The notes under the pieces were generated by a model that saw only the letters and a program-made list of their open reading frames with translations, made no database searches and had not been told where the DNA came from. Positions 1 to 7,664 of a stretch of DNA of 32,277 nt are shown here, in pieces (position 1 is the stretch's first letter; the number at the start of each line of letters is the position of its first letter). The stretch lies in assembly GCA_900545925.1 (NCBI GenBank), contig URAZ01000035.1:1-32277 (forward strand), read 5' to 3'. The position numbers and the translations under genes are program-made. The DNA is from an uncultured Eubacteriales bacterium (GTDB taxonomy: Bacteria; Bacillota; Clostridia; Oscillospirales; Oscillospiraceae).

Positions 1-3
1 AAT

Positions 4-513
4 GTGATTACCGTTGCTCTTGCATCCGTTTTTCTTGGTATGACTTATAAGAAGATTAGAGATTATCTTATTAAGAAATACGAAGCTGAAAAAGAAAAGG
101 ACAAAGAGCTGAAAGAGGCGCTTGAAGCTGTGCGTAAGTACCCCGAATATCGTCAACAAAGCATTAGGATTCAAGAAAAGCTGGAAAGCGAAATCCAAGA
201 GCTGCGTAAGGCGCAGGATGAACATACCTGCCGCTTATTGCAGATGGAAGAAAATGCTCAGCGCAGAGAGCGTAATAAACTACGCGACAGACTGCTCCAA
301 AATTATCGTTATTACACGAGCAAGGAGCATAACCCGCGTCAAGAGTGGACTCGTATGGAGTCAGAAACATTCTGGGAGTGTTTCGCAGACTATGAGAACA
401 TGAATGGCAACGGTTATATGCACAGTGTTGTGCAGCCAGAAATGAATTTGCTTGGCATTATCGAAATGGATGATGCAAGTGGAATCGCTGAGCTGATGCA
501 CAGCAGAAAGTGA
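4..513 (+). CDS. Phage-type coiled-coil protein, possibly 5'-partial
   Basis: This 169-residue protein starts at a GTG at the very edge of the window, so the true start and any ribosome binding site may lie upstream. It has a short hydrophobic N-terminus (about residues 2-12), then a long charged helical region (about 20-95) rich in K, E, Q and R that reads as a coiled coil, and a compact C-terminus with several Trp, Phe and Tyr residues and a YYTSKEHNP motif. From memory, similar hypothetical proteins sit near holin or tail genes of clostridial siphophages and prophages, so it is probably the last gene of a prophage or prophage remnant. A terminator follows 67 bases after the stop. No enzymatic motif is visible and the function is unknown. 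Confidence 0.6.
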   Translation: MITVALASVFLGMTYKKIRDYLIKKYEAEKEKDKELKEALEAVRKYPEYRQQSIRIQEKLESEIQELRKAQDEHTCRLLQMEENAQRRERNKLRDRLLQNYRYYTSKEHNPRQEWTRMESETFWECFADYENMNGNGYMHSVVQPEMNLLGIIEMDDASGIAELMHSRK

Positions 514-579
514 TTTTAGATCGGCAAGATCGCCCAGAGTCATTCTGGTGAAGTTTCTTCAAACGAGGAAACAAAACAA

Positions 580-610
580 GGGTACAGATTTATTTCTGTA
601 CCCTATTTTT
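580..610 (+). terminator. Rho-independent terminator after the phage-type gene
   Basis: A 9-bp perfect stem (GGGTACAGA / TCTGTACCC) with a six-base TTTATT loop is followed by TATTTTTT. It lies 67 bases after the stop of the phage-type gene and would end that transcript. Confidence 0.85.
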
Positions 611-716
611 TACGCATTTGTTATTGTACTCAGATTATGACACCATTTCGCGCTGGTATAATAAGCTCAATATAATAATTTGTAAGCTAAAGTGCGAGTT
701 GTTTCAAATGGTATCT

Positions 717-854
717 TTAACTAAGTGAACCGCCTGTTTCCCATCGTGAAATTGCTTTATCTGTTACCATAAGCTTTTCGGCCAATTCTTTTTGTGTAAA
801 ACCCTTTTGTTTTCTGAGTTCGGCAATAAAGCGACCTGTTATATTTTTGTCCAT
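717..854 (-). pseudogene. Truncated XRE-family HTH repressor (45 codons)
   Basis: An ATG at 854 with a good ribosome binding site (AGGGGG, 6 bases upstream) opens a 45-codon frame. It encodes the N-terminal helix-turn-helix of an XRE/Cro-CI regulator: RFIAELRKQKGFTQKELAEK, then LMVTDKAISRWETGG. All HTH landmarks are present (LR..KG.TQ.ELA..L.V....IS.WE.G), but the frame ends after ETGGSLS, just where family members continue into helix 5 and a C-terminal region, so the fold is incomplete. The short length hides it from ordinary ORF calling. It is best read as the stump of a mobile-element repressor gene, although translation of a small HTH peptide cannot be excluded. Confidence 0.75.
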
Positions 855-1173
855 ATTCTTGCCCCCTGTTAGCTATATTTTATCAAAAAGCACTTAGAAT
901 CGAAACCTATGAATCGTAGAGTTGGCACTTTTTCAGTTTTCAAAGGGGATATTCTTATAAACATTATACCTTAAAGAAGCAAATCTTTCTATCGCCGTCT
1001 CTTACAGCCAAATAACTGTTGCCTATCACATCGGCACATAAACAATAAGTCTTGAAAAAGATCTGCTGCTTTTTTGCGTCTATATTTGATAAAAACATCA
1101 CTCCGCTACTGAAATGCAACGAGGCACAATTCGTTCACTGTGCATGAGGTCACGCAAAAACTGAATAATGAAT
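855..1173. other. Gene-free AT-rich stretch
   Basis: No reading frame with a plausible start and family resemblance was found here on either strand. The stretch is clearly more AT-rich than the glycan locus to the right and lies between the XRE stump and the hairpin cluster. It is probably decayed mobile-element DNA. Confidence 0.5.
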
Positions 1174-1351
1174 AAGCTGTGAGCGAAAAAGCAGGAGGGA
1201 GCTGCGTCCGCACATGCGGATGCAGTTTCCTCCTGCGCCGCAGTGCCGAAGCGCTGCGTAGTCCCATTACGGAGTCCGGAGCAGCGGAGCACTTCGCAGG
1301 CTGCTCTGGACCATACTGACAACAGCTTGTGTTTGATTTGCAACGCAAATC
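1174..1351. repeat. Cluster of four hairpins with a closing stem (MITE-like element or structured RNA)
   Basis: Four consecutive inverted repeats lie in a gene-free interval. (a) 1191-1236: two 22-base arms around a 2-base loop, nearly fully paired (GCAGGAGGGAGCTGCGTC... with GACGCAG-type return arm), a few positions being G:U. (b) 1240-1257: 7-bp stem, CGAA loop. (c) 1274-1285 with 1300-1311: 12-bp stem with one G:U pair. (d) 1335-1351: 7-bp GATTTGC/GCAAATC stem with AAC loop. A distant pair, AAGCTGT (1174-1180) with ACAGCTT (1322-1328), encloses a-c. None has a terminator T-tract. The arrangement could be a miniature transposable element, a REP-like repeat or a structured RNA; no known RNA family was recognised. 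Confidence 0.6.
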
Positions 1352-1426
1352 TCGACTTTCCATCCAATAATCTGTACTCTTAAATCGTATTATCTTACCC
1401 TCACTCTTTTTTTGCCAGATAGAATA

Positions 1427-1435
1427 TGCTATAAT
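1427..1435 (+). promoter_or_regulatory. Extended -10 promoter for the VanZ-family gene
   Basis: TGCTATAAT is a perfect -10 hexamer preceded by the TGN extension. There is no good -35, which is typical of extended -10 promoters. Transcription would begin near 1442 and give a leader of about 110 bases before the GTG at 1554. Confidence 0.55.
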
Positions 1436-1553
1436 GCCTTTGCGACACAACTAAATATCCACCTGTTTCGCATCCTCACAGGCGGCGGCGTTGTGCGCCT
1501 TTCGGCGTGCTTCTTCGCTCGCATACGATTTTATTGAAGGGAGAAGGATTACC

Positions 1554-2993
1554 GTGCATGATTTTATCGGAACCATTTTTTATTTTTTTCGAAATGCAAT
1601 TCCCCTCGCTTTGATCGACTTGGCGGCAGGTGCAGTAATTCTTGTTATGCTGAATCTGAAGTGCCGTCGAGAAGGAAAATGTTTTCCGAAAGGGCAAGCT
1701 GTCGCCTTTCTCCTTCTGTTGTGCTACTTGGGTGGGCTTGCTGCCATCACTTTAATGAACCGTATGGATGGTATGCGAACGGGCGTCCAGCTCCTTCCCT
1801 TTTTGGCGTTTTGGGAGGCGTGGAATAACTTTACCCTGCAAATTTGGCTAAACCCTTTGCTGAACATCGCCATGTTCCTTCCACTGGGCGTACTGCTTCC
1901 TCTTGCGGTAAAGCATTTCCGACGGTGGTTTTGGATGCTGACCGCAGGGGTCGGCACATCTCTTGTGATCGAGCTGCTTCAGTATGTCCTTGGTCGTGGA
2001 CAGGCCGATGTGGACGATCTGATATGCAATGTTTTGGGGGCCATGCTGGGGTACTGCTTTTGTATGCTGTTCGTCAGCTTGGTGAGGAAACAATGGAAAA
2101 CCGCCGGAGTCTATGTTATTTTTCCTGTTCTGTCCATCGCTGCTCTGGCCGGTGTGTTCCTCACCTATCATTTCCGGCCCTATGGCAACCTTGCGGACGG
2201 TCCGATCTACAACGCGAAGACCAAGGAAATCGAATGGGTGCAGGAATGTTCTTTGTCCAATGAGCCCGGACCGTCCGGAGTATACCGGACGGAGCCGTTC
2301 ACAAGGAAGGATTGCGATGCCTTTGCGTCAGAATTTGTTGGGCGACAGGGAGAGGAAATTCGATTCGGTACTCCCGATGTAGATTACTATGACAGCAGAG
2401 CTTTCTACTCTGACCACCGCACCTATGCCCTGTGGGTGTATTACAATGATCATTCCTACGAGTACACGGATTATCGCGTGGACAGTGAACAACGATACAG
2501 CGAAAAGGGTGGAGCGATCACAGAGGACGGCCTTCGTGCCGCTCTGGACAAGCTGGGCATCGAGATTCCCGTTGCGGCCAGTTTTGTCATCGCGGACGAG
2601 AGCGCGGGAAGGTACGCTTTTCGGGCAGAATGTGTGGTAGAGAACGATGCGCTTACCAATGGTGAATTGGTCTGCTGGGTGGCAGAGGGCGGTATCCTCT
2701 ACAAGGTAGACAACCATCTTTCTGTCAGCACCCTTCATGGAAATGCTGCAGTTATCTCTTCCCAAGAGGCGTATGAGCGTCTTTGTGCTGGGCAGTTCTC
2801 TTGGCGTGATGTGCCCATGTTCAACTATTTGTCCCCACGGCAAGTGCGAGTCACTGACTGTAAGCTCGAATATATGACTGACAGCAAGGGATTCCACCAG
2901 CCCGTTTACTTGTTCACCCTCTCAGATGAAAATGATGCCGCACTGCGGGGCGGTACCGGTTGGACCACTTTCGTTCCAGCTTTAGCCGGATAG
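1554..2993 (+). CDS. VanZ-family membrane protein with a large C-terminal extension
   Basis: The GTG at 1554 is chosen because AAGGGAGAAGG lies just upstream; the open frame reaches back to 1491 but has no ribosome binding site there. The product is 479 residues. The N-terminal 190 or so carry about five membrane helices and the VanZ-family signature: conserved NPLLNIAMFLPLGVLLPL followed by GRGQADVDDLICNVLGAMLG. VanZ itself confers low-level teicoplanin resistance, but most family members have no known role. After a further helix (about residues 190-210) comes a soluble region of about 260 residues, presumably outside the cell, with no domain I recognise. It is rich in Tyr and acidic residues and ends in GGTGWTTFVPALAG. 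The usual VanZ protein is much shorter (about 160-200 residues). The gene appears monocistronic, with its own promoter and terminator. Confidence 0.8.
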   Translation: MHDFIGTIFYFFRNAIPLALIDLAAGAVILVMLNLKCRREGKCFPKGQAVAFLLLLCYLGGLAAITLMNRMDGMRTGVQLLPFLAFWEAWNNFTLQIWLNPLLNIAMFLPLGVLLPLAVKHFRRWFWMLTAGVGTSLVIELLQYVLGRGQADVDDLICNVLGAMLGYCFCMLFVSLVRKQWKTAGVYVIFPVLSIAALAGVFLTYHFRPYGNLADGPIYNAKTKEIEWVQECSLSNEPGPSGVYRTEPFTRKDCDAFASEFVGRQGEEIRFGTPDVDYYDSRAFYSDHRTYALWVYYNDHSYEYTDYRVDSEQRYSEKGGAITEDGLRAALDKLGIEIPVAASFVIADESAGRYAFRAECVVENDALTNGELVCWVAEGGILYKVDNHLSVSTLHGNAAVISSQEAYERLCAGQFSWRDVPMFNYLSPRQVRVTDCKLEYMTDSKGFHQPVYLFTLSDENDAALRGGTGWTTFVPALAG

Positions 2994-3077
2994 CAGATTC
3001 GGCGAGAGTCGTGGATCAAGTCTGCATATCCAATAAAATGTTGTCGCACAGATAAACTTGGGATCAAAGAAAAAAGC

Positions 3078-3109
3078 AAGTCGAGGGAAATTCCCTCGAC
3101 TTACTTTTT
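3078..3109 (+). terminator. Strong terminator after the VanZ-family gene
   Basis: AAGTCGAGGGAA and TTCCCTCGACTT form a 12-base-arm palindrome around a single A, followed by ACTTTTTC. It lies 85 bases after the VanZ-family stop. Confidence 0.9.
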
Positions 3110-3217
3110 CGTGCCCTGTACCGTCCGGTTTGCCCCATAGGTCACATTGTGTACCTATGAACATGAACTGTTAGAATCACCTGCCTTTCCAAAGTTGTAA
3201 AGAGAGCCTTTTGGGAA

Positions 3218-3684
3218 ATGGAGCTGCGGGAGCAAAGACTACTGGAGGGACGGAACGCCATCTGCATGGCCTTCGGGCGGGTCAGCCCCATGTCGAAGTA
3301 GAAATCCTTTGAGGAACTGGCGGTCATGTTCGAGGGCAGTGGGGCAAACGGCGCGGAGCGCGCCTACCACCGCGCTTTGGACAAGCTACGCCTGAAGCTC
3401 ATGGAGAGCGGCATGGTGCATACCGTGACCTTGAAACAGGTGAAAAGCACGAAGAAGAACAAAAAAATAGCCGCCGCTGCCTCCTGTATCAGGCAGACAA
3501 CGACGGCGAATGGGGTGAGCTGCGGTTTGATTTTGAGAATGGCACAGCGGAGATCGTAAAACTTGCAGATTGGGATACGACAAAGTCCAACATCTTTGCA
3601 AAGACGGCGATTTGGTACATCCAGAGCTTGCTGGAGGTGCGGCTGCTGAAAGAGGCTGTTGTGATGTTTGATCAAGCAATGTGA
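3218..3684 (+). pseudogene. Decayed mobile-element-type gene with a stop and a frameshift
   Basis: Read from the ATG at 3218, the frame encodes MELREQRLLEGRNAICMAFG and continues to a TAG at about 3299. It then resumes in the same frame as KSFEELAVMFEGSGANGAER through an Arg/Lys-rich stretch to an A-rich run (KKNKK, about 3455-3468). At that run of seven A's the homology-like coding moves by one base: adding a single A would join it to a second frame reading CLLYQADNDGEWGELRFDFE and ending FDQAM at the TGA at 3682-3684. So one nonsense change and one homopolymer indel interrupt what looks like a single gene of about 155 codons. I do not recognise the family; the style resembles small accessory genes of clostridial integrative elements. 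Nothing indicates it is functional. Confidence 0.6.
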
Positions 3685-3707
3685 TCCTAAAAATTTATAA
3701 TTATTAT

Positions 3708-3748
3708 TCAAGCAATCGCTTGATTTGTTTTGTGAAGTCTGATATCTT
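3708..3748 (+). promoter_or_regulatory. Promoter with overlapping palindrome upstream of the TetR gene
   Basis: TTGATT (3720-3725) and TATCTT (3743-3748) are separated by exactly 17 bases and form a plausible -35/-10 pair. The palindrome TCAAGC-AATC-GCTTGA (3708-3723) overlaps the -35 box, a classic place for a repressor operator. Since the next gene encodes a TetR-type repressor, autoregulation is the simplest reading; this is inference. Confidence 0.5.
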
Positions 3749-3794
3749 ATTATAAGAAACACTGGATAATGCACAGAAATGGGGGGATTGTGTT

Positions 3795-4370
3795 TTGCGG
3801 GAAGAAAAGAAAGCCGAAAAGAGACAGGAGCTTGTAGGCGTCTGCCTTGACTGCTTTGTCGAAAAGGGGCTGACCGTTGCCACGACAAAGGACCTCTGTA
3901 AGGCGGCAAAGCTGCAAAACGGCGGCATCTACTATTACTTCTCCACCAAAGAGGAAATCGTTCTTGCCTGCGCCGAGGAAGCGATCAGTCGAATTGAAAA
4001 AGGCGCGTTTGCCATCGTGCTTGAAGATATTAGTGACATCAAAAGCATGATGGATCATCTCGGTGAGCTGGCGGATAAAATGTCGCCTACCATGCGCTTT
4101 CTGGTCAGCGTATGTGTGTCGCGCGAATACGGAGAAAAGGTAAAGCCTTCCCTTGTGCGGCTTGCGGCAAGATACCCTTATTACACGGGCAGGATTGCGG
4201 AGATCCTCGGCTGCACCGACGAAGAGGTTGCGCCGTTCGTTCATCTGTCGGTCCTCGCCATCAACAATTATATGATCTTTGCCGAGCGAGCGCTGTTTGA
4301 CCCACAAATCGAAGCGGTCAAAAAAGAGCTTTCAAGGCTTGCGGAAAGAAAGGGGCGGAATAATCGATAG
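3795..4370 (+). CDS. TetR/AcrR-family transcriptional regulator
   Basis: The 191-residue product starts at a TTG with a G-rich ribosome binding site (GGGGGG, 8 bases upstream). Residues about 8-52 form the TetR DNA-binding domain: a first helix EKRQELVGVCLDCFVEKGL, then TVATTKDLCKAAKLQNGGIY and YYFSTKEEIV, the family's hallmark end of the helix-turn-helix. The C-terminal 130 residues are the usual variable helical ligand-binding and dimerisation part, with Cys and Met residues but no ligand that can be named. It lies 103 bases upstream of the DUF1254 lipoprotein gene on the same strand and probably controls itself and that gene. Confidence 0.88.
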   Translation: MREEKKAEKRQELVGVCLDCFVEKGLTVATTKDLCKAAKLQNGGIYYYFSTKEEIVLACAEEAISRIEKGAFAIVLEDISDIKSMMDHLGELADKMSPTMRFLVSVCVSREYGEKVKPSLVRLAARYPYYTGRIAEILGCTDEEVAPFVHLSVLAINNYMIFAERALFDPQIEAVKKELSRLAERKGRNNR

Positions 4371-4473
4371 TTTACCATAAAGAGAAAATCACAAACGACT
4401 TCATAGTCAATCCATACGCACAAACCCTTCCGAGGAGATGACCAAAAACAGAAGAGAATCATAGGAGGACAAC

Positions 4474-5856
4474 ATGAAAAAGATATTTGCAATTCTACTA
4501 TCGCTGCTTACGCTGCTTTCCTGCGGGCTTCTTTCCGCCTGCTCTGCCCAAAAAACGCAGCCGGATACACCGGATACTGAAACCGTGTGGGAAACGGTCA
4601 GCGAGGCATACATCTATGCGTTCCCGCTGGTGCTGACCGACGCAACCAAAACATTATCGACCAATACGGACGGGACCATGACTGGCCGTGCGCCCATCAA
4701 TCAGTTCAACCATGCAAAAAAGCTGGCGGACGCCTCTTTCCGCACCGTCGTGACGCCGAATGTCGATACCGTCTATTCGCAGGCATGGCTTGACATCAGT
4801 GAAGAGCCTATGATCTTCGTTCTGCCGGAAACGGATCGCTTCTGCAATGTGCAGCTTTTGGATGCGTGGACGAACACCGCCGCCGTGCTGGACAAGGCGG
4901 GTGCTTATGCCATCGCGCTTCCCGGCTGGGAGGGCGAGCTGCCCGACGGTGTGACGCGCGTGGACGTGCCCACCGCAACGATGTGGTCGATCACCCGCAC
5001 GGTGCTGTCCGGGAACGAGGATCTGCCCAATGTCTATGCCATTCAGGAGCAGATGCAGCTCCTGCCTCTTTCGGCTTATGTACAGGGAGGCGAGTATACC
5101 GCACCGCAGGGAGCTTATAAAGAGGAAAATGACTTTGTTCCCGTGAACAAGGTGCTTTCCATGACGCCAGCAGAGTTTTTCAATACGGCGAACGCTCTGA
5201 TGCAGGTCAACCCGCCCGCCGATGCGGATGAGGAACTGCTGAAGAAACTCTCCGCCATCAACGTGGGCGCGGGTAAGACCTTCGACGCCGCCCTCCTGGG
5301 CGAAGGAGCTGCCGAGCGCTGGACGCAGATGCTTCAGGGGCTTCGCGCCACGCTTGCCGCCGACGGCGCGAAGTATGCGCAAAAACTCGGTCAGTGGATC
5401 TATTACGGCAAGCCCATCGGCGACTTCGGCACGGAGTATACCTACCGCGCGATGGTAGCGCTGGTGGGGCTTGGCGCCAACACCGTGGACGTGGCAATCT
5501 ATCCCAAGACAGCGGTGGATGAGACCGGCGCAGCGCTGACCGGAGAAAAGAAGTATACGCTCCACTTTGAAACCCTTCCTCCCACGCTGGAGGGCGGCTT
5601 CTGGTCCGTGACCGCCTACGGAGAGGATGATTTCCTCATTGACAATTCCATCGACCGCTACTGCATCAACGACCGCTCCGGCTTCAAGCTGAATGCGGAC
5701 GGCACATTGGATATTATCCTGTCCAAGGATGCACCGGAAGACACCTCTAACTGGCTGCCTGTTTCCGACGGGGAATTTCATCTGTTCATGCGGATCTATG
5801 TGCCGGATATGACAGCACTGGATAGCTGGCAGCCACCTGTTATCCGCGAACAATAA
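4474..5856 (+). CDS. DUF1254/DUF1214 domain lipoprotein
   Basis: The ATG at 4474 follows a perfect AGGAGG. The 460-residue product has a lipoprotein signal peptide (MKKIFAILLSLLTLLSCGLL, then lipobox LSAC with Cys23), so it should be anchored to the outer face of the membrane. Residues about 38-170 match the DUF1254 pattern (AYIYAFPLVLTDATKT, then RTVVTPNVDTVYSQAWLDIS and FCNVQLLDAWTN). Residues about 340-450 match DUF1214 (LEGGFWSVTAYGEDDFLIDN, DGTLDIILSKDAP, NWLPVSDGEFHLFMRIYVP). The two domains usually occur together in secreted or periplasmic proteins of unknown enzymology, best known in Proteobacteria and Actinobacteria; no catalytic function is established. The TetR gene upstream suggests inducible expression. 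The short ORF at 5872 follows 15 bases later. Confidence 0.9.
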   Translation: MKKIFAILLSLLTLLSCGLLSACSAQKTQPDTPDTETVWETVSEAYIYAFPLVLTDATKTLSTNTDGTMTGRAPINQFNHAKKLADASFRTVVTPNVDTVYSQAWLDISEEPMIFVLPETDRFCNVQLLDAWTNTAAVLDKAGAYAIALPGWEGELPDGVTRVDVPTATMWSITRTVLSGNEDLPNVYAIQEQMQLLPLSAYVQGGEYTAPQGAYKEENDFVPVNKVLSMTPAEFFNTANALMQVNPPADADEELLKKLSAINVGAGKTFDAALLGEGAAERWTQMLQGLRATLAADGAKYAQKLGQWIYYGKPIGDFGTEYTYRAMVALVGLGANTVDVAIYPKTAVDETGAALTGEKKYTLHFETLPPTLEGGFWSVTAYGEDDFLIDNSIDRYCINDRSGFKLNADGTLDIILSKDAPEDTSNWLPVSDGEFHLFMRIYVPDMTALDSWQPPVIREQ

Positions 5857-5871
5857 GGAGATGGAAAAAGA

Positions 5872-6375
5872 ATGGCTATGAAACGTATTGTAGCAATGCT
5901 TCTTACATCGGTACTATATCTGCGGATGCTGGAGGCCACCAAGGTCAGCTCGACCGGGCATCTGTATTTTATCCCGCGTCAGCACATGGACAAAGTGGAT
6001 ACGTTTGAGACGTTCATTGAGCAACTCAGCGCGATAAACCAGAATGACAACGCTTTGAGCGTCAACAACTTTTACATCATTGACGATGCCAAGCAGCGCG
6101 ACAAAATGACAGAGGAATTTTATTCCGCGGTCAAAAAAGAGATCGCGCTGTATCAGGAGAAGGCCGACTATCTCATCCAGAGCGGCAGCCGCAGCCCCAG
6201 CGTCATGGAGCGGTGGGTCAACAAGATTGCCACGCTGGAGCAGAAGAAGCAGCACTACGAAGAAATTCTCCGCCGGGAGCTGGACGGCCTCGACGATGAA
6301 TTTGAAACGCTGCGCCTTCTGTCGCAGGAGCTGTCCGTAAGGGCAAACGGCCTGCGATTTCGGAAAGCGGCTTGA
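5872..6375 (+). CDS. Chimeric small protein: signal-like N-terminus plus mobile-element domain
   Basis: The gene has an AAGGAG ribosome binding site in the end of the previous gene and an ATG at 5872 (a second ATG lies at 5878). Its first 20 or so residues (MAMKRIVAMLLTSVLYLRML) look like the start of a membrane or exported protein. From about residue 22 the character changes to a soluble, charged, helical protein (KVSSTGHLYFIPRQHMDKVD, then NNFYIIDDAKQRDKMTEEFY and RELDGLDDEFETLRLLSQEL). As I recall, that second part matches the C-terminal half of a conserved protein of about 300 residues carried by clostridial integrative and conjugative elements. The most economical explanation is a recombination that fused the start of a lost gene to an element fragment. 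It may be translated, but a function is doubtful. Confidence 0.55.
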   Translation: MAMKRIVAMLLTSVLYLRMLEATKVSSTGHLYFIPRQHMDKVDTFETFIEQLSAINQNDNALSVNNFYIIDDAKQRDKMTEEFYSAVKKEIALYQEKADYLIQSGSRSPSVMERWVNKIATLEQKKQHYEEILRRELDGLDDEFETLRLLSQELSVRANGLRFRKAA

Positions 6376-6400
6376 CATGGATTTTTGATGGACAAATGGC

Positions 6401-6434
6401 AGCCCCGACTCGGAATACCGAGCCGGGGCTTTTT
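6401..6434. terminator. Bidirectional terminator between convergent genes
   Basis: AGCCCCG-A-CTCGG and CCGAG-C-CGGGGCT pair around an AATA loop with one internal mismatch, followed by TTTTT on the plus strand. It lies in the 65-base space between the convergent ORFs ending at 6375 (plus) and 6441 (minus). The T-tract is clear only in the plus direction. Confidence 0.85.
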
Positions 6435-6440
6435 AATTGA

Positions 6441-7652
6441 CTACACGATACCGGCTACGTCGCTGTTGCCGTGTTGTAAAAAGCGCAAGACGCTGGCAAT
6501 ATACAACTCGATCCCGATCGGAATACATCGCTCATCGATGTCAAAGAAACAGCTGTGTCCGATGCGTCGCTTTTCTTCTGGATGCGCACACCCCAGATGG
6601 AAGAAGCAACTTGGACGTTCTGCGGCAAAATACGCAAAATCCTCCACCCCCAACGATGGCACGTCCCGCAGGATCACCTTGTCTGAGCCAAACTGTGCGC
6701 ACGCTACATTACGAACCAAATCAACCATACGGTCATTGTTGATCAGCGGAGAGTAGCTCGGCTCGACAATCAGCTCTGCTCGTCCACCCATCATGCTTGC
6801 AGTCTGCTCACAAATTTCGCGGACGCGTTTTCTGGCAAACAGACGTGTTTCCGGCGTAAGTGTTCGAATAATGCCGGACAATTCAACGTAATCAGCAATT
6901 TGATTTCGCACAGTTCCGCCGTGAATGGATCCGAAGGAACATACAGCGGAATCGGTAGGACTGATGTTTCGGCTAATCAGCGACTGTACTGCCGTCAGAA
7001 TCTGTGCCGCGATCAGGATTGCGTCCACGCCCTCGTTCGGATGTGCACCGTGACAGGACGTTCCATAGACCTTAAGCGTCAGCATATCAGAAGCTGCATA
7101 CATTTTTCCGTATTTCAGCCCGATCTGTCCGGCGGGCAGATCGCCCGCAACGTGCAGTCCAAGCACGGAATCTACATGTGGGCTTTCAAGGCAGCCCTGT
7201 GCGATCATGCGCGCTGCGCCGCCAATGGTCTCCTCTGCCGGCTGGAATAAAAGCTTGGCGGAGCCATGCAGGGATTCGCGCATGGACTGGAGCAGCTTTG
7301 CCGTTCCCAAAAGGATCGCCGTATGCGCGTCGTGACCGCAGGCATGCATCACACCCGCTGTCTTCGAGCAATATGGCGCGTCCGGATGATCTTCCTGTAT
7401 CGGAAGCGCATCCATGTCCGCCCGCAGCGCAATTACCGGACCGGGGAAAGCTCCTTTAATCAGCCCTACGACGCCACTTTCTGCCACATTCCTCTTGTAT
7501 GGAATGCCCGCCGCATCTAAATGCTCACATACCAATTCCATCGTCGGAAACTCCTGCTCGGATAGATCCGGATGGGCGTGCAGGTGTCGCCGCAACGCAA
7601 TGGCCTCTTCCCCGATGTGTTGCTGTGTAATGGCTTCTCGAATATAATTCAT
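6441..7652 (-). CDS. M20-family amidohydrolase/peptidase
   Basis: The 403-residue product is a full-length M20D-type metal-dependent amidohydrolase (hippurate hydrolase, N-acyl-amino-acid or aminobenzoyl-glutamate hydrolase group). The family motifs are in order: RRHLHAHPDLSEQE near residue 22, the metal and catalytic region ALRADMDALPIQED (about 75-88), MHACGHDAHTAILLG (about 103-117) with a metal-binding Cys and His, FQPAEE (about 136-141) with the catalytic Glu, GLHV near 164, a lid domain (about 185-300), and the final LGVEDFAYF with HLGCAHP. No signal peptide is present, so it is cytoplasmic. It lies 12 bases after the YfcC permease gene and is surely co-transcribed. This pairing points to uptake and cleavage of an acylated amino acid or dipeptide; the exact substrate cannot be read from sequence. 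Confidence 0.92.
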   Translation of the reverse strand: MNYIREAITQQHIGEEAIALRRHLHAHPDLSEQEFPTMELVCEHLDAAGIPYKRNVAESGVVGLIKGAFPGPVIALRADMDALPIQEDHPDAPYCSKTAGVMHACGHDAHTAILLGTAKLLQSMRESLHGSAKLLFQPAEETIGGAARMIAQGCLESPHVDSVLGLHVAGDLPAGQIGLKYGKMYAASDMLTLKVYGTSCHGAHPNEGVDAILIAAQILTAVQSLISRNISPTDSAVCSFGSIHGGTVRNQIADYVELSGIIRTLTPETRLFARKRVREICEQTASMMGGRAELIVEPSYSPLINNDRMVDLVRNVACAQFGSDKVILRDVPSLGVEDFAYFAAERPSCFFHLGCAHPEEKRRIGHSCFFDIDERCIPIGIELYIASVLRFLQHGNSDVAGIV

Positions 7653-7664
7653 AGTTTTCTCCCG

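Noticed and set aside
634..662. TATAAT at 657-662 as a plus-strand promoter
   Set aside because: There is no -35 at the right distance and no plus-strand gene downstream for almost 900 bases.
1098..1450. Two minus-strand frames of 89 and 114 codons in the hairpin region
   Set aside because: They run through the inverted repeats, have no ribosome binding site and resemble no protein; the open frames come from the repeat composition.
4654..5853. 399-codon minus-strand frame opposite the DUF1254 gene
   Set aside because: It is the antisense shadow of the lipoprotein gene, with His/Arg-rich composition and no start signal.
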